Source: Mesorhizobium_L sp035547755
GTDB taxonomy: Bacteria; Pseudomonadota; Alphaproteobacteria; Rhizobiales; Rhizobiaceae
Assembly (NCBI GenBank): GCA_035547755.1
Contig: DASZUG010000030.1
Coordinates: forward strand, 11,809 to 75,808
Length of the DNA stretch: 64,000 nt
Reading direction: 5' to 3'
Below the pieces are notes generated by a model. The model ran no database searches and had not been told where the DNA came from. It was given only the letters and a program-made list of their open reading frames with translations. Positions 47,382-56,651 of the stretch are shown piece after piece (the stretch's first letter is position 1; each line of letters begins with the position of its first letter). The position numbers were made by a program, and so were the translations under genes.

Positions 47382-48101
47382 ATGGCCATTCTCGAATTGA
47401 GAGGTGTAGAGAAGCGCTTCGGCGCCGTCACCGTCGCCGACGGCGTCACCTTCGATGTCGGCGAAGCGGATGCGCTCGGCATCATCGGGCCGAACGGCGC
47501 CGGCAAGTCGTCGCTGTTCAACCTGATCACCGGCAATCTCCCCGCCGATGGCGGCCAGATCCGCTTTCTCGGCGAGGACGTCACGCATGTCTCGGCGATG
47601 CGGCGTTGCCATGCCGGAATGGGCCGCACCTTCCAGATTCCGCAGCCTTTTCAGCAACTCACCGTTTTCGAGAATTTGCTCGTCGGCGCGGCCTTCGGTT
47701 CCGGACGAAGCGAAGCGCAGGTGTCGCGCCGCTGCGCCGAAATCCTCGAAGAGACGGGTCTTGTCGATCGCGCCAACCAGCCTGCCGGTTCTCTCAGCCT
47801 GCTCCAGCGCAAGCGTCTCGAGCTTGCCCGCGCGCTCGCAACGGATCCGAGAATCCTGCTTCTGGACGAGATCGCCGGCGGCCTGACGGAACACGAATGC
47901 GGCGCGCTGGTCGAGACCATCCGCTCCATCCACAGGAGCGGCGTCGCCATCGTCTGGATCGAGCATGTGCTGCACGCGTTGAACGCGGTCGTGGACAGGC
48001 TCCTCGTGCTCGATTTCGGCAAGATCATCGGCATCGGTCCCGTCGACGAGATCATGGCGTCGAGGGCCGTCCGCGACGTCTATCTCGGGATCGAAGTCTG
48101 A
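47382..48101 (+). CDS. ABC transporter ATPase (LivG type)
   Basis: A 239-residue ATPase. Walker A is GPNGAGKSS, the signature is LSLLQRKRLELARAL (diverged from LSGGQ) and Walker B is ILLLDEIAGGL. The C-terminal residues after the conserved H-loop are short. A GGAGG site precedes ATG 47382. It forms the ATPase pair with the LivF-type protein whose start overlaps its stop. Confidence 0.9.
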   Translation: MAILELRGVEKRFGAVTVADGVTFDVGEADALGIIGPNGAGKSSLFNLITGNLPADGGQIRFLGEDVTHVSAMRRCHAGMGRTFQIPQPFQQLTVFENLLVGAAFGSGRSEAQVSRRCAEILEETGLVDRANQPAGSLSLLQRKRLELARALATDPRILLLDEIAGGLTEHECGALVETIRSIHRSGVAIVWIEHVLHALNAVVDRLLVLDFGKIIGIGPVDEIMASRAVRDVYLGIEV

Positions 48102-48808
48102 TGGCGCTTCTTGAAACGATCGGGCTGACCGCCTTCTACAGCGATTTCCAGGCGCTTTATGGCGTCGATATCGCGCTCGACGCGGGGGAGACGATCGCCA
48201 TCATTGGCGCCAACGGCGCCGGCAAGACGACGCTGATGCGATCGATCGCGGGCGCGCTTGCCAACGAAGCGGGGATGATCCGCTTCGAGGGTGAGCCGAT
48301 CGGCAATCTCCCGGCGCCGCGGATCGTCGAACGCGGCATCGCCATGGTGCCGGAAGGCCGCAAGCTCTTTCCCTCGCTGACCGTGGAGGAAAACCTTCTC
48401 ATGGGAGCCTACCGCCGCAAGGGGAAGGGAGAATGGACTCTCGATACCGTCTATGAGCTTTTCCCGGTGCTGAGGGAAAGACGCCGGCAGGCCTCCACTT
48501 CGTTGTCCGGTGGCCAGCAGCAGATGGTCGCGATCGGCCGGGCGCTGATGTCCAATCCGCGCCTGCTCCTCTGCGACGAGATCAGCCTCGGCCTTGCGCC
48601 AGTCGTCATCCGCGACATCTATGCCGCCTTCCCGAAGATCCGCCAAGGCGGCGCCTCGGTCGTCGTCGTCGAACAGGATATCGGCCAGGCGCTGAAGGTC
48701 GCGAGCCGCGTCTATTGCCTCATGGAAGGCCGCGTTACGCTCACGGGAGCACCGCAGGAACTAAGCCGCGACGCCATCCGCGACGCCTATTTCGGAGCGG
48801 CGGCATGA
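48101..48808 (+). CDS. ABC transporter ATPase (LivF type)
   Basis: A 235-residue ATPase with Walker A GANGAGKTT, signature LSGGQQQMVAIGRAL and Walker B LLLCDEISLGLAP. It contains the LivF-type MVPEGRKLFPSLTVEENL stretch. It overlaps the LivG gene by one base (TGATG) and the permease gene by four bases. Confidence 0.92.
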   Translation: MALLETIGLTAFYSDFQALYGVDIALDAGETIAIIGANGAGKTTLMRSIAGALANEAGMIRFEGEPIGNLPAPRIVERGIAMVPEGRKLFPSLTVEENLLMGAYRRKGKGEWTLDTVYELFPVLRERRRQASTSLSGGQQQMVAIGRALMSNPRLLLCDEISLGLAPVVIRDIYAAFPKIRQGGASVVVVEQDIGQALKVASRVYCLMEGRVTLTGAPQELSRDAIRDAYFGAAA

Positions 48809-49668
48809 TCTGGCTCGACACCATCGTCCAGGGCGTGCTGCTCGGCGGGCTGTATGCGCTCTTCGCCGCCGGCCTCAGCCTCGTCTTCGGCATCATGCGG
48901 CTTGTCAACCTGGCGCATGGCGACCTGATCGTGCTCGCCGCGTTCCTCATCCTGGTGCTGGTCACGGCTCTTGGGCTGAACCCGTTCCTTGCGGCGCTCG
49001 TCGCCCTGCCGATCATGTTCGTCGCCGGATGGCTGCTGCAATTCTTCGTTTTCAACCGGACGCTGGGCGACGACATATTGCCGCCGCTCCTCGTCACCTT
49101 CGGCCTTTCGATCGTGATCCAGAACGGTCTGCTCGAAACCTTCTCCGCCGACAGCCGGCGCATCGGCACGGGCGCGCTCGCCAACCAATCGGTTTCGCTC
49201 GGCGGCGTCCATGTCGGACTGATGCCGCTTCTGACCTTCCTGTCTGCAATCGCCGTTATCGTTGCGCTCAACCAGCTTTTCTATCGCACGGCGCTCGGCC
49301 GCGCCTTCCGCGCCACCTCCGACGATGCGGTGACGGCCGGGCTGATGGGCGTCGAGCCGAAGCGCCTGTTCGCGACCGCGACCGGCATCGCCATGATCGT
49401 GGTGACGATCGCCGCCCTCTATCTCGGCACGCGCGCCAATTTCGACCCGAGCATCGGCCCGGCCCGGCTGATCTATGCCTTCGAAGCCGTCATCATCGGC
49501 GGACTCGGCTCGTTCTGGGGCACGCTCTTCGGCGGCATGATCATCGGCGTGGCGCAGACTTTCGGCGCGGCGTTCAATCCGGCATGGCAGATCCTCGCCG
49601 GCCATATCGCCTTCTTGCTGGTGCTGCTCGTCAGGCCGCGCGGCCTTTTCCCGCGCGCGGTGGATTAG
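48805..49668 (+). CDS. ABC transporter permease (LivH type)
   Basis: A 287-residue inner-membrane protein with about eight hydrophobic segments. Family motifs are GGLYALFAAGLSLVFGIMRLVNLAHGD and FRATSDDAVTAGLMGV. ATG 48805 overlaps the ATPase stop; the longer frame from 48715 is an artefact. Together with the LivM-type partner it forms the channel for the aromatic substrate. Confidence 0.92.
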   Translation: MIWLDTIVQGVLLGGLYALFAAGLSLVFGIMRLVNLAHGDLIVLAAFLILVLVTALGLNPFLAALVALPIMFVAGWLLQFFVFNRTLGDDILPPLLVTFGLSIVIQNGLLETFSADSRRIGTGALANQSVSLGGVHVGLMPLLTFLSAIAVIVALNQLFYRTALGRAFRATSDDAVTAGLMGVEPKRLFATATGIAMIVVTIAALYLGTRANFDPSIGPARLIYAFEAVIIGGLGSFWGTLFGGMIIGVAQTFGAAFNPAWQILAGHIAFLLVLLVRPRGLFPRAVD

Positions 49669-49677
49669 GAGAGCAGG

Positions 49678-50754
49678 ATGGACAGTTCCCCGACGATCTG
49701 GCGGGTGGAGACGCGGACGCGGGCGTCGACGGCCTTCGCCGTCGTGGTGGTCCTGCTTGTAATCCTCGGCTTCGCGGCGCCGCTCTTCCTGTCGCGCGGC
49801 GCCATCCGCGATCTCTTCTTCATCCTGACCATGCTGGTCCTGGCGCAGAACTGGAATCTGCTCGCCGGCTACGCCGGGCTCGTCTCGGTCGGCCAACAGG
49901 CTTTCGTCGGCTTCGGCGGCTATGCCATGTTCGCCGCCGTTGCGCTCTGGCGTCTCGATCCGATGCCTGCGATTCTTCTTGCCGGCGTGGCCGCTTTCCT
50001 GCTCGGCATACCGACCGCCTTCTTCACCTTCCGCCTCCAGGGCGCCTATTTCGCCATCGGCACGTGGGTCATCGCCGAAGTGGTCCGCCTCGTCATGGCC
50101 GAATGGCGGACGCTTGGCGGTGGCACCGGGACTTCGCTTCCCTTCGGCGCCGTGCACCATATGTGGGGCGTCAAGTCGGTCGAGAGGCTCTTCGGCGTCC
50201 GCGCGCCGGAAGCGGGCGACATCCTCGCCTACTGGCTGGCGCTCGTACTTGTCCTCGTCACCATCGGCTTCATCTACGGCCTGCTCCGCTCGAAACGCGG
50301 GCTGGGGCTTGCCGCCGTGCGCGACAATCTCCAGGCGGCGCGCGCCGTCGGCGTCGATCCGACGCGCATGAAGGCGCTCGTCTATCTCGCCGCTTCGTTC
50401 CTTACCGGGCTTGCCGGAGCGCTGATCTATATCCAGAAGGGCCGCATCGCGCCCGACGCCGCCTTCTCGGTGATCGACTGGACGGCCTATGTGATCTTCA
50501 TCGTCGTCATCGGCGGCATCGGCACCATCGAGGGGCCGATCGTCGGCGTCATCGTCTTCTTCATCTTGCAGAACACGCTCGCCGATTACGGGTCCTGGTA
50601 CCTCATGCTGCTCGGCCTGATCAGCGTCGGCGTCATGCTGTTCGCGCCGCGCGGCCTATGGGGCCTGTTCGCCGACCGCACCGGCATCCAGCTTTTCCCC
50701 ATCCGCCGCTCGCTCAGGAGCGGACCAACCATAAGGACATCCAAGGGAGTTTGA
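49678..50754 (+). CDS. ABC transporter permease (LivM type)
   Basis: A 358-residue inner-membrane protein with about nine hydrophobic segments and the motifs LAQNWNLLAGYAGLVSVGQQAF and AVRDNLQAARAVGVDPTRMKAL. GGAGAG precedes ATG 49678. The gene ends just before the monooxygenase gene, so uptake and ring hydroxylation are probably co-expressed. Confidence 0.92.
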   Translation: MDSSPTIWRVETRTRASTAFAVVVVLLVILGFAAPLFLSRGAIRDLFFILTMLVLAQNWNLLAGYAGLVSVGQQAFVGFGGYAMFAAVALWRLDPMPAILLAGVAAFLLGIPTAFFTFRLQGAYFAIGTWVIAEVVRLVMAEWRTLGGGTGTSLPFGAVHHMWGVKSVERLFGVRAPEAGDILAYWLALVLVLVTIGFIYGLLRSKRGLGLAAVRDNLQAARAVGVDPTRMKALVYLAASFLTGLAGALIYIQKGRIAPDAAFSVIDWTAYVIFIVVIGGIGTIEGPIVGVIVFFILQNTLADYGSWYLMLLGLISVGVMLFAPRGLWGLFADRTGIQLFPIRRSLRSGPTIRTSKGV

Positions 50755-50755
50755 C

Positions 50756-52510
50756 ATGGCCGACATCACCACGGACGTGCTGATCATCGGGACCGGCCCT
50801 GCCGGATCGGCGACCGCTGCGCTGCTTGCCACCTATGGCGTCGAGAACATGGTGGTGAACCGCTATCGCTGGCTGGCCAACACGCCGCGCGCCCATATCA
50901 CCAACCAGCGCACCATGGAGGTGCTGCGCGATCTGGGCAGGGACGTCGAGGACGAGGTCTATCTTTTCGGAACGCATCAGGACCTGATGGGCGAGAACGT
51001 CTTCTGCACGTCGCTCGCCGGCGAGGAGATCGGCCGCATGCGCAGCTGGGGCAAGCACCCTCTGTCGCGCGCCGAGCATCAGCTCTCCTCGCCCTCCCAT
51101 ATGAACGATTGTCCCCAGACCTTCATGGAGCCGATCCTGTTCAAGACCGCCTGCTCGCGCGGCACGCAGGCGCGCATGTCGACCGAATATCTCAGGCACG
51201 AGCAGGATGCCGATGGCGTGACCACGACCTGCCTCGACCGGTTGACCGGCAAGGAAATCACCATCCGCTCGAAATATCTGGTCGGCGCCGATGGTGGCAA
51301 TTCACTGGTCGCCGAACATGCCGGGCTGACCTTCGAGGGCAAGATGGGCGTAGCCGGTTCGATGAACATCCTCTTCGAGGCCGATCTTTCGAAATATGTC
51401 GCGCATCGTCCGTCGGTGCTCTACTGGGTGCTGCAGCCGGGCTCCAATGTCGGCGGCATCGGCATGGGGCTGGTGCGCATGGTGCGCCCCTGGCGCCAAT
51501 GGCTGATCGTCTGGGGTTACGACATCAACGAGCCGGCGCCGGAGGTCGACGAGGCTTTCGCCACCAAGGTCGCGCGCGATCTCGTCGGCGTGCCGGACCT
51601 CGAAATCAAGGTGCAATCCGTCTCGACCTGGACGGTCAACGACATGTACGCGACGACGATGGCGAAGGGCCGCGTCTTCTGCATGGGCGACGCCACCCAT
51701 CGCCACCCGCCCTCGAACGGGCTCGGCTCCAACACCTCGATCCAGGACGCCTTCAATCTCGCCTGGAAACTCGCCTATGTGCTGAAGGGAAAGGCCGCGC
51801 CGAAACTGCTCGACAGCTACGATGCCGAGCGCGCACCGGTGGCGAAGCAGATCGTCACCCGCGCCAACAAGTCGATCAGCGAATTCGGGCCGATCTTCGA
51901 GGCGCTCGGCCTGCTCGAATCGATCGACCCGGTGAAGATGCAGCAGAACATGGACGCGCGCTGCGACGATACGCCGGAAGCCGAGGAGCAGCGGCGCAGG
52001 ATCCGCGAGGCGATAGCCGCCAAGGTCTATGAGTTCGACGCCCATGGCGTCGAGATGAACCAGCGCTACCGTTCCGATGCGGTCGTCACCGACGGAGAGG
52101 CTGAGCCGGCCTTCGGAAAAGATGCGGAACTTCACTACCAGCCGACGACATGGCCGGGCGCAAGGCTGCCGCATGCCTGGCTCTGGTCGGACACGCAGGG
52201 AAAGGCCTCGACGCTCGACCTCGCGGGACATGGCCGTTTCACCATCCTGACCGGCATCGGCGGCGAAGGCTGGATCGATGCGGCCAAGGCCGTCGGCAGG
52301 GAACGCGGCATCGAGATCGCCGCCCATATCATCGGCCCGAGGCAGGTCTGGACCGATCCGACCGGCGACTGGTCTAACCTGCGCGAGGTCCGCGACAGCG
52401 GCATCGTTCTGGTGCGGCCCGACCAGCATGTCTGCTGGCGCCGGGAGACGATCGCCGGCGATCCAGTCGCGGCGCTTTCGCGTGTCATGAAATCCATATT
52501 GGCGAAGTGA
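50756..52510 (+). CDS. FAD-dependent phenol/resorcinol-type hydroxylase (TfdB-like)
   Basis: A 584-residue single-component flavoprotein monooxygenase. The three family motifs are the dinucleotide fold IIGTGPAGSATA (residues 10-21), LVGADGGNSLVAEHAG near 180 and FCMGDATHRHPPSNGLG near 308. The C-terminal thioredoxin-like domain (about 450-584) ends DQHVCWRR, as in phenol 2-monooxygenase and TfdB. In this cluster it most likely hydroxylates resorcinol or a related phenol to hydroxyquinol. The GGGAG ribosome site overlaps the end of the permease gene. Confidence 0.85.
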   Translation: MADITTDVLIIGTGPAGSATAALLATYGVENMVVNRYRWLANTPRAHITNQRTMEVLRDLGRDVEDEVYLFGTHQDLMGENVFCTSLAGEEIGRMRSWGKHPLSRAEHQLSSPSHMNDCPQTFMEPILFKTACSRGTQARMSTEYLRHEQDADGVTTTCLDRLTGKEITIRSKYLVGADGGNSLVAEHAGLTFEGKMGVAGSMNILFEADLSKYVAHRPSVLYWVLQPGSNVGGIGMGLVRMVRPWRQWLIVWGYDINEPAPEVDEAFATKVARDLVGVPDLEIKVQSVSTWTVNDMYATTMAKGRVFCMGDATHRHPPSNGLGSNTSIQDAFNLAWKLAYVLKGKAAPKLLDSYDAERAPVAKQIVTRANKSISEFGPIFEALGLLESIDPVKMQQNMDARCDDTPEAEEQRRRIREAIAAKVYEFDAHGVEMNQRYRSDAVVTDGEAEPAFGKDAELHYQPTTWPGARLPHAWLWSDTQGKASTLDLAGHGRFTILTGIGGEGWIDAAKAVGRERGIEIAAHIIGPRQVWTDPTGDWSNLREVRDSGIVLVRPDQHVCWRRETIAGDPVAALSRVMKSILAK

Positions 52511-52519
52511 GGTGAGACG

Positions 52520-53407
52520 ATGGACGCGCATGAAAGAGGCTTCTTCACGGAAGAGAATTCCATCGATGTCGTCACCGGGCGCAATGTCAATGCGAAGGAT
52601 GCGCGGCTGAAAGCGATCGTGGAAGTCGTCACGCGCAAGCTGCACGAGGCGGTCAAGGAGATCGAGCCGACGCAGGAGGAATGGTTCCAGGCGATCCTGT
52701 TCCTGACGCGCACCGGCCAGATGTGCAACGAATGGCGGCAGGAATTCATCCTGCTTTCCGATGTGCTCGGCGTCTCGATGCTGGTCGACGCCATCAACAA
52801 CCGCAAGCCCTCGGGCGCTTCCGAAAGCACCGTTCTCGGGCCATTTCATGTCGAGGGCGCGCCGGAGCGGGCGATGGGCGACAATATCTGCCTCGACGCC
52901 AAGGGCGAGGACATGTTCGTGCACGGCCGCATCCTCGACATCGGCGGCAAGCCGATCGCCAACGCCAGGATCGACGTCTGGCAGGCGAATGACGAAGGCT
53001 TCTATGACGTCCAGCAGAAGGGATTGCAGCCCGATTTCAATCTGCGCGGCGTCTTCCACACCGGTGCCGATGGGCGCTACTGGTTCCGCGCCGTCAAGCC
53101 GCGTTACTATCCGATTCCGGATGACGGCCCGGTCGGCCAGCTTCTGGGCCAACTCGGGCGTCATCCCTACCGCCCGGCCCATCTGCACTACATCATCAGC
53201 GCCGACGGTTTCCAAACCCTGACGACGCACATCTTCGATCCGGACGATCCCTATATCGAATCCGATGCGGTCTTTGGCGTGAAGGAGAGCCTGCTCGCCG
53301 AATTCAGGAAAGTCGGCGATCCGGCCCGTGCGCGGGAGGTCGGCTTCGACGGACCGTTCTTCGAGGTCGAGCACGATTTCGTCCTGGCGCGGAAAGATCG
53401 CGAGTAA
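52520..53407 (+). CDS. Hydroxyquinol 1,2-dioxygenase
   Basis: A 295-residue intradiol dioxygenase. Metal ligands Tyr162 (EGFYDVQ), Tyr197 (PRYYPIP), His221 and His223 (RPAHLHY) sit at nearly the same positions as in characterised hydroxyquinol dioxygenases. The helical N-terminal domain includes EWRQEFILLSDVLGVSMLVDAIN. It follows the hydroxylase gene by nine bases. It is closer to the classical enzyme than the paralogue at 44086, so the operon has two ring-cleavage enzymes. Confidence 0.9.
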   Translation: MDAHERGFFTEENSIDVVTGRNVNAKDARLKAIVEVVTRKLHEAVKEIEPTQEEWFQAILFLTRTGQMCNEWRQEFILLSDVLGVSMLVDAINNRKPSGASESTVLGPFHVEGAPERAMGDNICLDAKGEDMFVHGRILDIGGKPIANARIDVWQANDEGFYDVQQKGLQPDFNLRGVFHTGADGRYWFRAVKPRYYPIPDDGPVGQLLGQLGRHPYRPAHLHYIISADGFQTLTTHIFDPDDPYIESDAVFGVKESLLAEFRKVGDPARAREVGFDGPFFEVEHDFVLARKDRE

Positions 53408-53466
53408 AAGCATGCGCCTTCAGATAAGGACCGTTGGCGCGTCGCGGAGGCGAGCGCCGAGGACAT

Positions 53467-54465
53467 TCACGGCTCGATGCTTGTCGGCGGCAAGGCGTCC
53501 AGGCAAACCACGCGGTTGCGGCCCCGGCGCTTGGCCTCGTAAAGCGCTTCGTCGGCGGTGCGCATGAGGATGGAAAATTCCCTCATATGATCGGCCGCCG
53601 AGGCGGCGCCGATGGAGATCGTCGATTCGATTTGCGCCGGCATGAGCGGAAATTTCGTTTGCGAGACCTCTACCCTCAGCCGCTCGGCGACGATCATCGC
53701 CTCCTCCAGACCGGTTTCAGGAAGCAGCAACGCGAATTCCTCGCCTCCGACGCGAGCAAGCACATCCGCGTCCCGCTTGCAGCCGCGGGCGACTTCGGCC
53801 AGGTGGACGATGACGGCGTCCCCGACCTGATGGCCGAACGAATCGTTGATGTTCTTGAAATGATCGATGTCGATCATCAGGAACGAAATGGGGCGTTGAT
53901 AACGTCTGGCGCGCTCCCATTCGCGATCGGCCAGATTGAGAAAATGACGCCGGTTGTAGATTCCGGTCATGCCGTCCACTGTCGCCAGGCGTTCGAGTTC
54001 TTCCGCCGCGCGGACGATATCGGTCACGTCGCTGTAGATGAGCATGCGTCCGCCTTCCGGCAGGCACGTAACATGACAGCGCACGACTTTTCCGTCGCCC
54101 ATCTTGATGTCCATGGGATCGGAGCCGCCTGCCCTGACCCAGTTCAGCCGGCGTTCGACATAGTCGTCCTGTATCTCGTCGGAAATATTCTGGGCGCCGC
54201 TCAGGAGGAATTGATATTTCGGCCGCGCTTCGCGGATGAATTGGGGCGGGGCGTTCTTGAAAAGAGCGTGCAAGGCAGGATTGCCGTAACGGGCGCGCAA
54301 CTCGCCGTCGAGCAGCAGAAGGCCGCTTTCGACATTGTCCAGCGCGGCATAAAGGGTCCGAAGCTCGTCCCTTGCAGCATCGAGTTGGCGGACGAGTTCC
54401 TGTTCTTCCGCCAGCCGGGATGCTGTCGATTCAAGCTCCGCTAACGGTGACGACCTTTGTGCCAA
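53467..54465 (-). CDS. PAS-GGDEF diguanylate cyclase
   Basis: A 332-residue signalling protein. The order is an N-terminal coiled-coil-like helix (about 8-40), a PAS-like sensor (about 40-145, with GLLLLDGELRARYGNPA) and a GGDEF domain (about 165-325). The active site is RVGGEEF and the product-inhibition RxxD motif (RDAD) lies five residues before it, so the enzyme should make c-di-GMP with feedback control. There is no membrane segment. The only start available is TTG 54465 with a weak AGG site, so the exact N-terminus is uncertain. It does not belong to the neighbouring catabolic operons. Confidence 0.85.
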   Translation of the reverse strand: MAQRSSPLAELESTASRLAEEQELVRQLDAARDELRTLYAALDNVESGLLLLDGELRARYGNPALHALFKNAPPQFIREARPKYQFLLSGAQNISDEIQDDYVERRLNWVRAGGSDPMDIKMGDGKVVRCHVTCLPEGGRMLIYSDVTDIVRAAEELERLATVDGMTGIYNRRHFLNLADREWERARRYQRPISFLMIDIDHFKNINDSFGHQVGDAVIVHLAEVARGCKRDADVLARVGGEEFALLLPETGLEEAMIVAERLRVEVSQTKFPLMPAQIESTISIGAASAADHMREFSILMRTADEALYEAKRRGRNRVVCLDALPPTSIEP

Positions 54466-54602
54466 GGTTGACCTGCAGTGCCGGTTCCAGGGTTCTGCCT
54501 ACACATTGCCCTCTGAAATAACGCCTAAGATGGAACTTTTTCGTTAACCGCAGGGATCGATTGGCGCGATGAAGACGTCGCGACCGCCTGTGCTCCATAG
54601 GT

Positions 54603-56243
54603 TCAGGGGAGGTCAAGCACCTGCCTCGCGATGGCGTCGACCAGGTCGGGCAGGACGCGGAACGTGTAGCCGTCATGCGTCCTTTCGAGCCAGTGATGAT
54701 AGTCCCTCCCCCACGGTCCGACATTGATGGCCGGTATGTGGAGCGGCGCGCCGCTTTCCGGCCAGCGGATGCTCGATCCCCAGAGCGGGGTGTCGGCGGC
54801 GACGGCGCGCAGATCGTCGCGGTCGATCGGGCCGGCGAAACTCATGTCGGCGATCGCCGGGAAGAACGCATGCTTTGCGATCGTTTCGCCATGAGCCGCC
54901 GTCACCGCGGCGATCGCACGGTCGATGGCGTCTTCGATATGGGAGAAACCGTCCGGCCAGACGATCGCCGGATAGGGCATCGATCCGATGCAGAGCACGA
55001 TGGCCGGGCCCTGCAATCCGGACCGGTTCCACACGAATTCGACCAGTTCGCGGCTGCGCGTCGGCAGATCGAGATCGTCGCGCTGGGCAAGAGCGGCGGC
55101 CAATGCCGCGAAATCATCGGCAAAGTTCGACGAGCGCTCGGCCTTCGCCCGCAGCGCCTGATAGGTCAATACCGGGATGTCCTGCCAGGACGGCGTCGGG
55201 ACGACGCCAGCGCCAAGCTTCGAAGCTCTGTCGCGCATGCGTTCGGCCGCCCGCTTCGCCGCTCGGCCGGCGATGCCCGTGCCGGCCGCCATCACCTCGA
55301 CGCCCTTGCGTCGATGCAAGAGCACGTTCCAGAACGCCCAGACGCGCGAGGGAATGGTGACGTTGTAGCCCGGCTTCAGATCCTTCATGCCTAGCACGGT
55401 CGGAGGCGAGGCGAGGCCGTTGGGGGAGATTTCGCCGAGTTCCGGCGCGTATTCCATCTCGGCGACGAGTTCCGCCGCGAGATAGGCGGCATTGACGCCG
55501 TCCAGCGGATAGCAGGCATGGGAGTCGTTGCCGACGACCAGCGCCGACAGGAGCAGCTTGCCGATACAACCCATCGCGACGACGCGGCCGGCCGCGCCGT
55601 CCTCATTGTCGCAGATGGCGTCGAGATTGACCGTCAACCGGGCGTCGAGCCCGTTTTTGGCGAGGAAGTCCGGCAGGATCTCCATGACGGAACGCATGCC
55701 GGATGAGTTCTCTTCCTCGTCCGGACAGGCGATCAGCAGCAGGTTTCCCGTCCGCTCGGGCTCGGCGGCGAATCGCTCGAGCACCGCAAGCCCCGCCGCG
55801 ATGCCGGACTTCATGTCCAGCATGCCGCGTCCCGGCAGGAAGCGTCCGCTGGCAAGGTCCTCCAATGCCTGCGGATCGGCATCGCTGGCCTCGAGCTTGG
55901 CGATCAGCCCTTTTCGCAGCGCCTCCGGCTTTCCCGCCAGATGCGCGAGATCGCCATAATCATCCACCGGCACGGTGTCGAAATGCCCGACCAGAATGAC
56001 CGTGTTCCTGCCTGCGCCGCGCACGAGCGCCATGACGCTGGCGCGGTCGTGCACACCGGGCGCGGGTATTTTGACGAGGTTCGCGGGATTGGCGCGGAAG
56101 ATGTCCCAACGCGCCAGTTCGTCCTTCAGCCGGTCGGCAAAGCGCGCCTCCTCGGCGCTGCCGGTGACGCTCGGCCAGCCGACCAGCAGCTCCGCGAAAT
56201 ATCTTGCCCGCGCTTCGAACGAACCGCTTTTCTTGTCCAACAT
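54603..56243 (-). CDS. M20 peptidase family protein, RocB-like
   Basis: A 546-residue metallohydrolase, longer than ordinary M20 enzymes and resembling the 'arginine utilization protein' RocB type. Metal and catalytic residues lie in ILVGHFDTVP (His), GRGMLDMKSGIAAG (Asp) and IACPDEEENSSG (Glu pair). The region from 270 to 440 is not typical of M20 and may be a lid. ATG 56243 has a strong GGGGAGG site. Substrate unknown. Two LysR-type motifs upstream (56322-56357) suggest control by the regulator at 56652-57563. Confidence 0.8.
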   Translation of the reverse strand: MLDKKSGSFEARARYFAELLVGWPSVTGSAEEARFADRLKDELARWDIFRANPANLVKIPAPGVHDRASVMALVRGAGRNTVILVGHFDTVPVDDYGDLAHLAGKPEALRKGLIAKLEASDADPQALEDLASGRFLPGRGMLDMKSGIAAGLAVLERFAAEPERTGNLLLIACPDEEENSSGMRSVMEILPDFLAKNGLDARLTVNLDAICDNEDGAAGRVVAMGCIGKLLLSALVVGNDSHACYPLDGVNAAYLAAELVAEMEYAPELGEISPNGLASPPTVLGMKDLKPGYNVTIPSRVWAFWNVLLHRRKGVEVMAAGTGIAGRAAKRAAERMRDRASKLGAGVVPTPSWQDIPVLTYQALRAKAERSSNFADDFAALAAALAQRDDLDLPTRSRELVEFVWNRSGLQGPAIVLCIGSMPYPAIVWPDGFSHIEDAIDRAIAAVTAAHGETIAKHAFFPAIADMSFAGPIDRDDLRAVAADTPLWGSSIRWPESGAPLHIPAINVGPWGRDYHHWLERTHDGYTFRVLPDLVDAIARQVLDLP

Positions 56244-56321
56244 CCCTGATCCTCCCCGTTTGGTTCCGCTTGCGAGAACGCGCGAAAACCCAGACATACT
56301 TCGAGCCTCACCGCGCCGATA

Positions 56322-56357
56322 TTGAAAACTGCTCCACGCGGCAATGAGAATTGTTCA
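56322..56357 (-). promoter_or_regulatory. Two LysR-type motifs upstream of the RocB-like gene
   Basis: TTGAAAACTGCTCCA (56322-56336) and TGAGAATTGTTCA (56345-56357) each resemble the perfect palindrome TGAGAACTTCTCA upstream of mttB. The second keeps the T-N11-A spacing. They lie 80-115 bases before the start codon, a usual place for LysR activators. Confidence 0.4.
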
Positions 56358-56439
56358 AGTGAAGATACCTTGGGACGAGACCAGGGTGTCGCATAAATCA
56401 TACTGGAGAAGCAGCTTGGACCGGGGTTGACAAATGAGT

Positions 56440-56585
56440 TTCCCCCTCTCCATCTCGGCTTCGCCTCGACACCTCTCCCCCACATGCGTACGGGAGAGAT
56501 AGCCGGCCGCGCGTCCGGCGCCCATCCGCCACCCGCGAAGCGGGGGGAGGTGCCGAGCGAATGCGAGGCGGAGGGGGCTATCCCG
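56440..56585. repeat. Palindromic intergenic repeat (family E), copy 1
   Basis: The 408-base gap between the RocB-like gene and lysR holds this GC-rich element. Its right part (56512-56578) is a near-identical inverted copy of 63773-63834, with GGCGCCCATCCGCCACCCGC and GCGAATGCGAGGCGGAGG in both. Inner hairpins include CCCGCGAAGCGGG. Confidence 0.75.
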
Positions 56586-56651
56586 CCTCGTTAACCAGGA
56601 TATGCTTTTGGATTCAATCGGCGGGATTTGCGCTGAGGCGACGCCGAAATG

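Noticed and set aside
51302..53413. Open frame of 703 codons opposite the hydroxylase and dioxygenase genes
   Set aside because: A shadow of the two plus-strand enzymes, which have all their catalytic residues.
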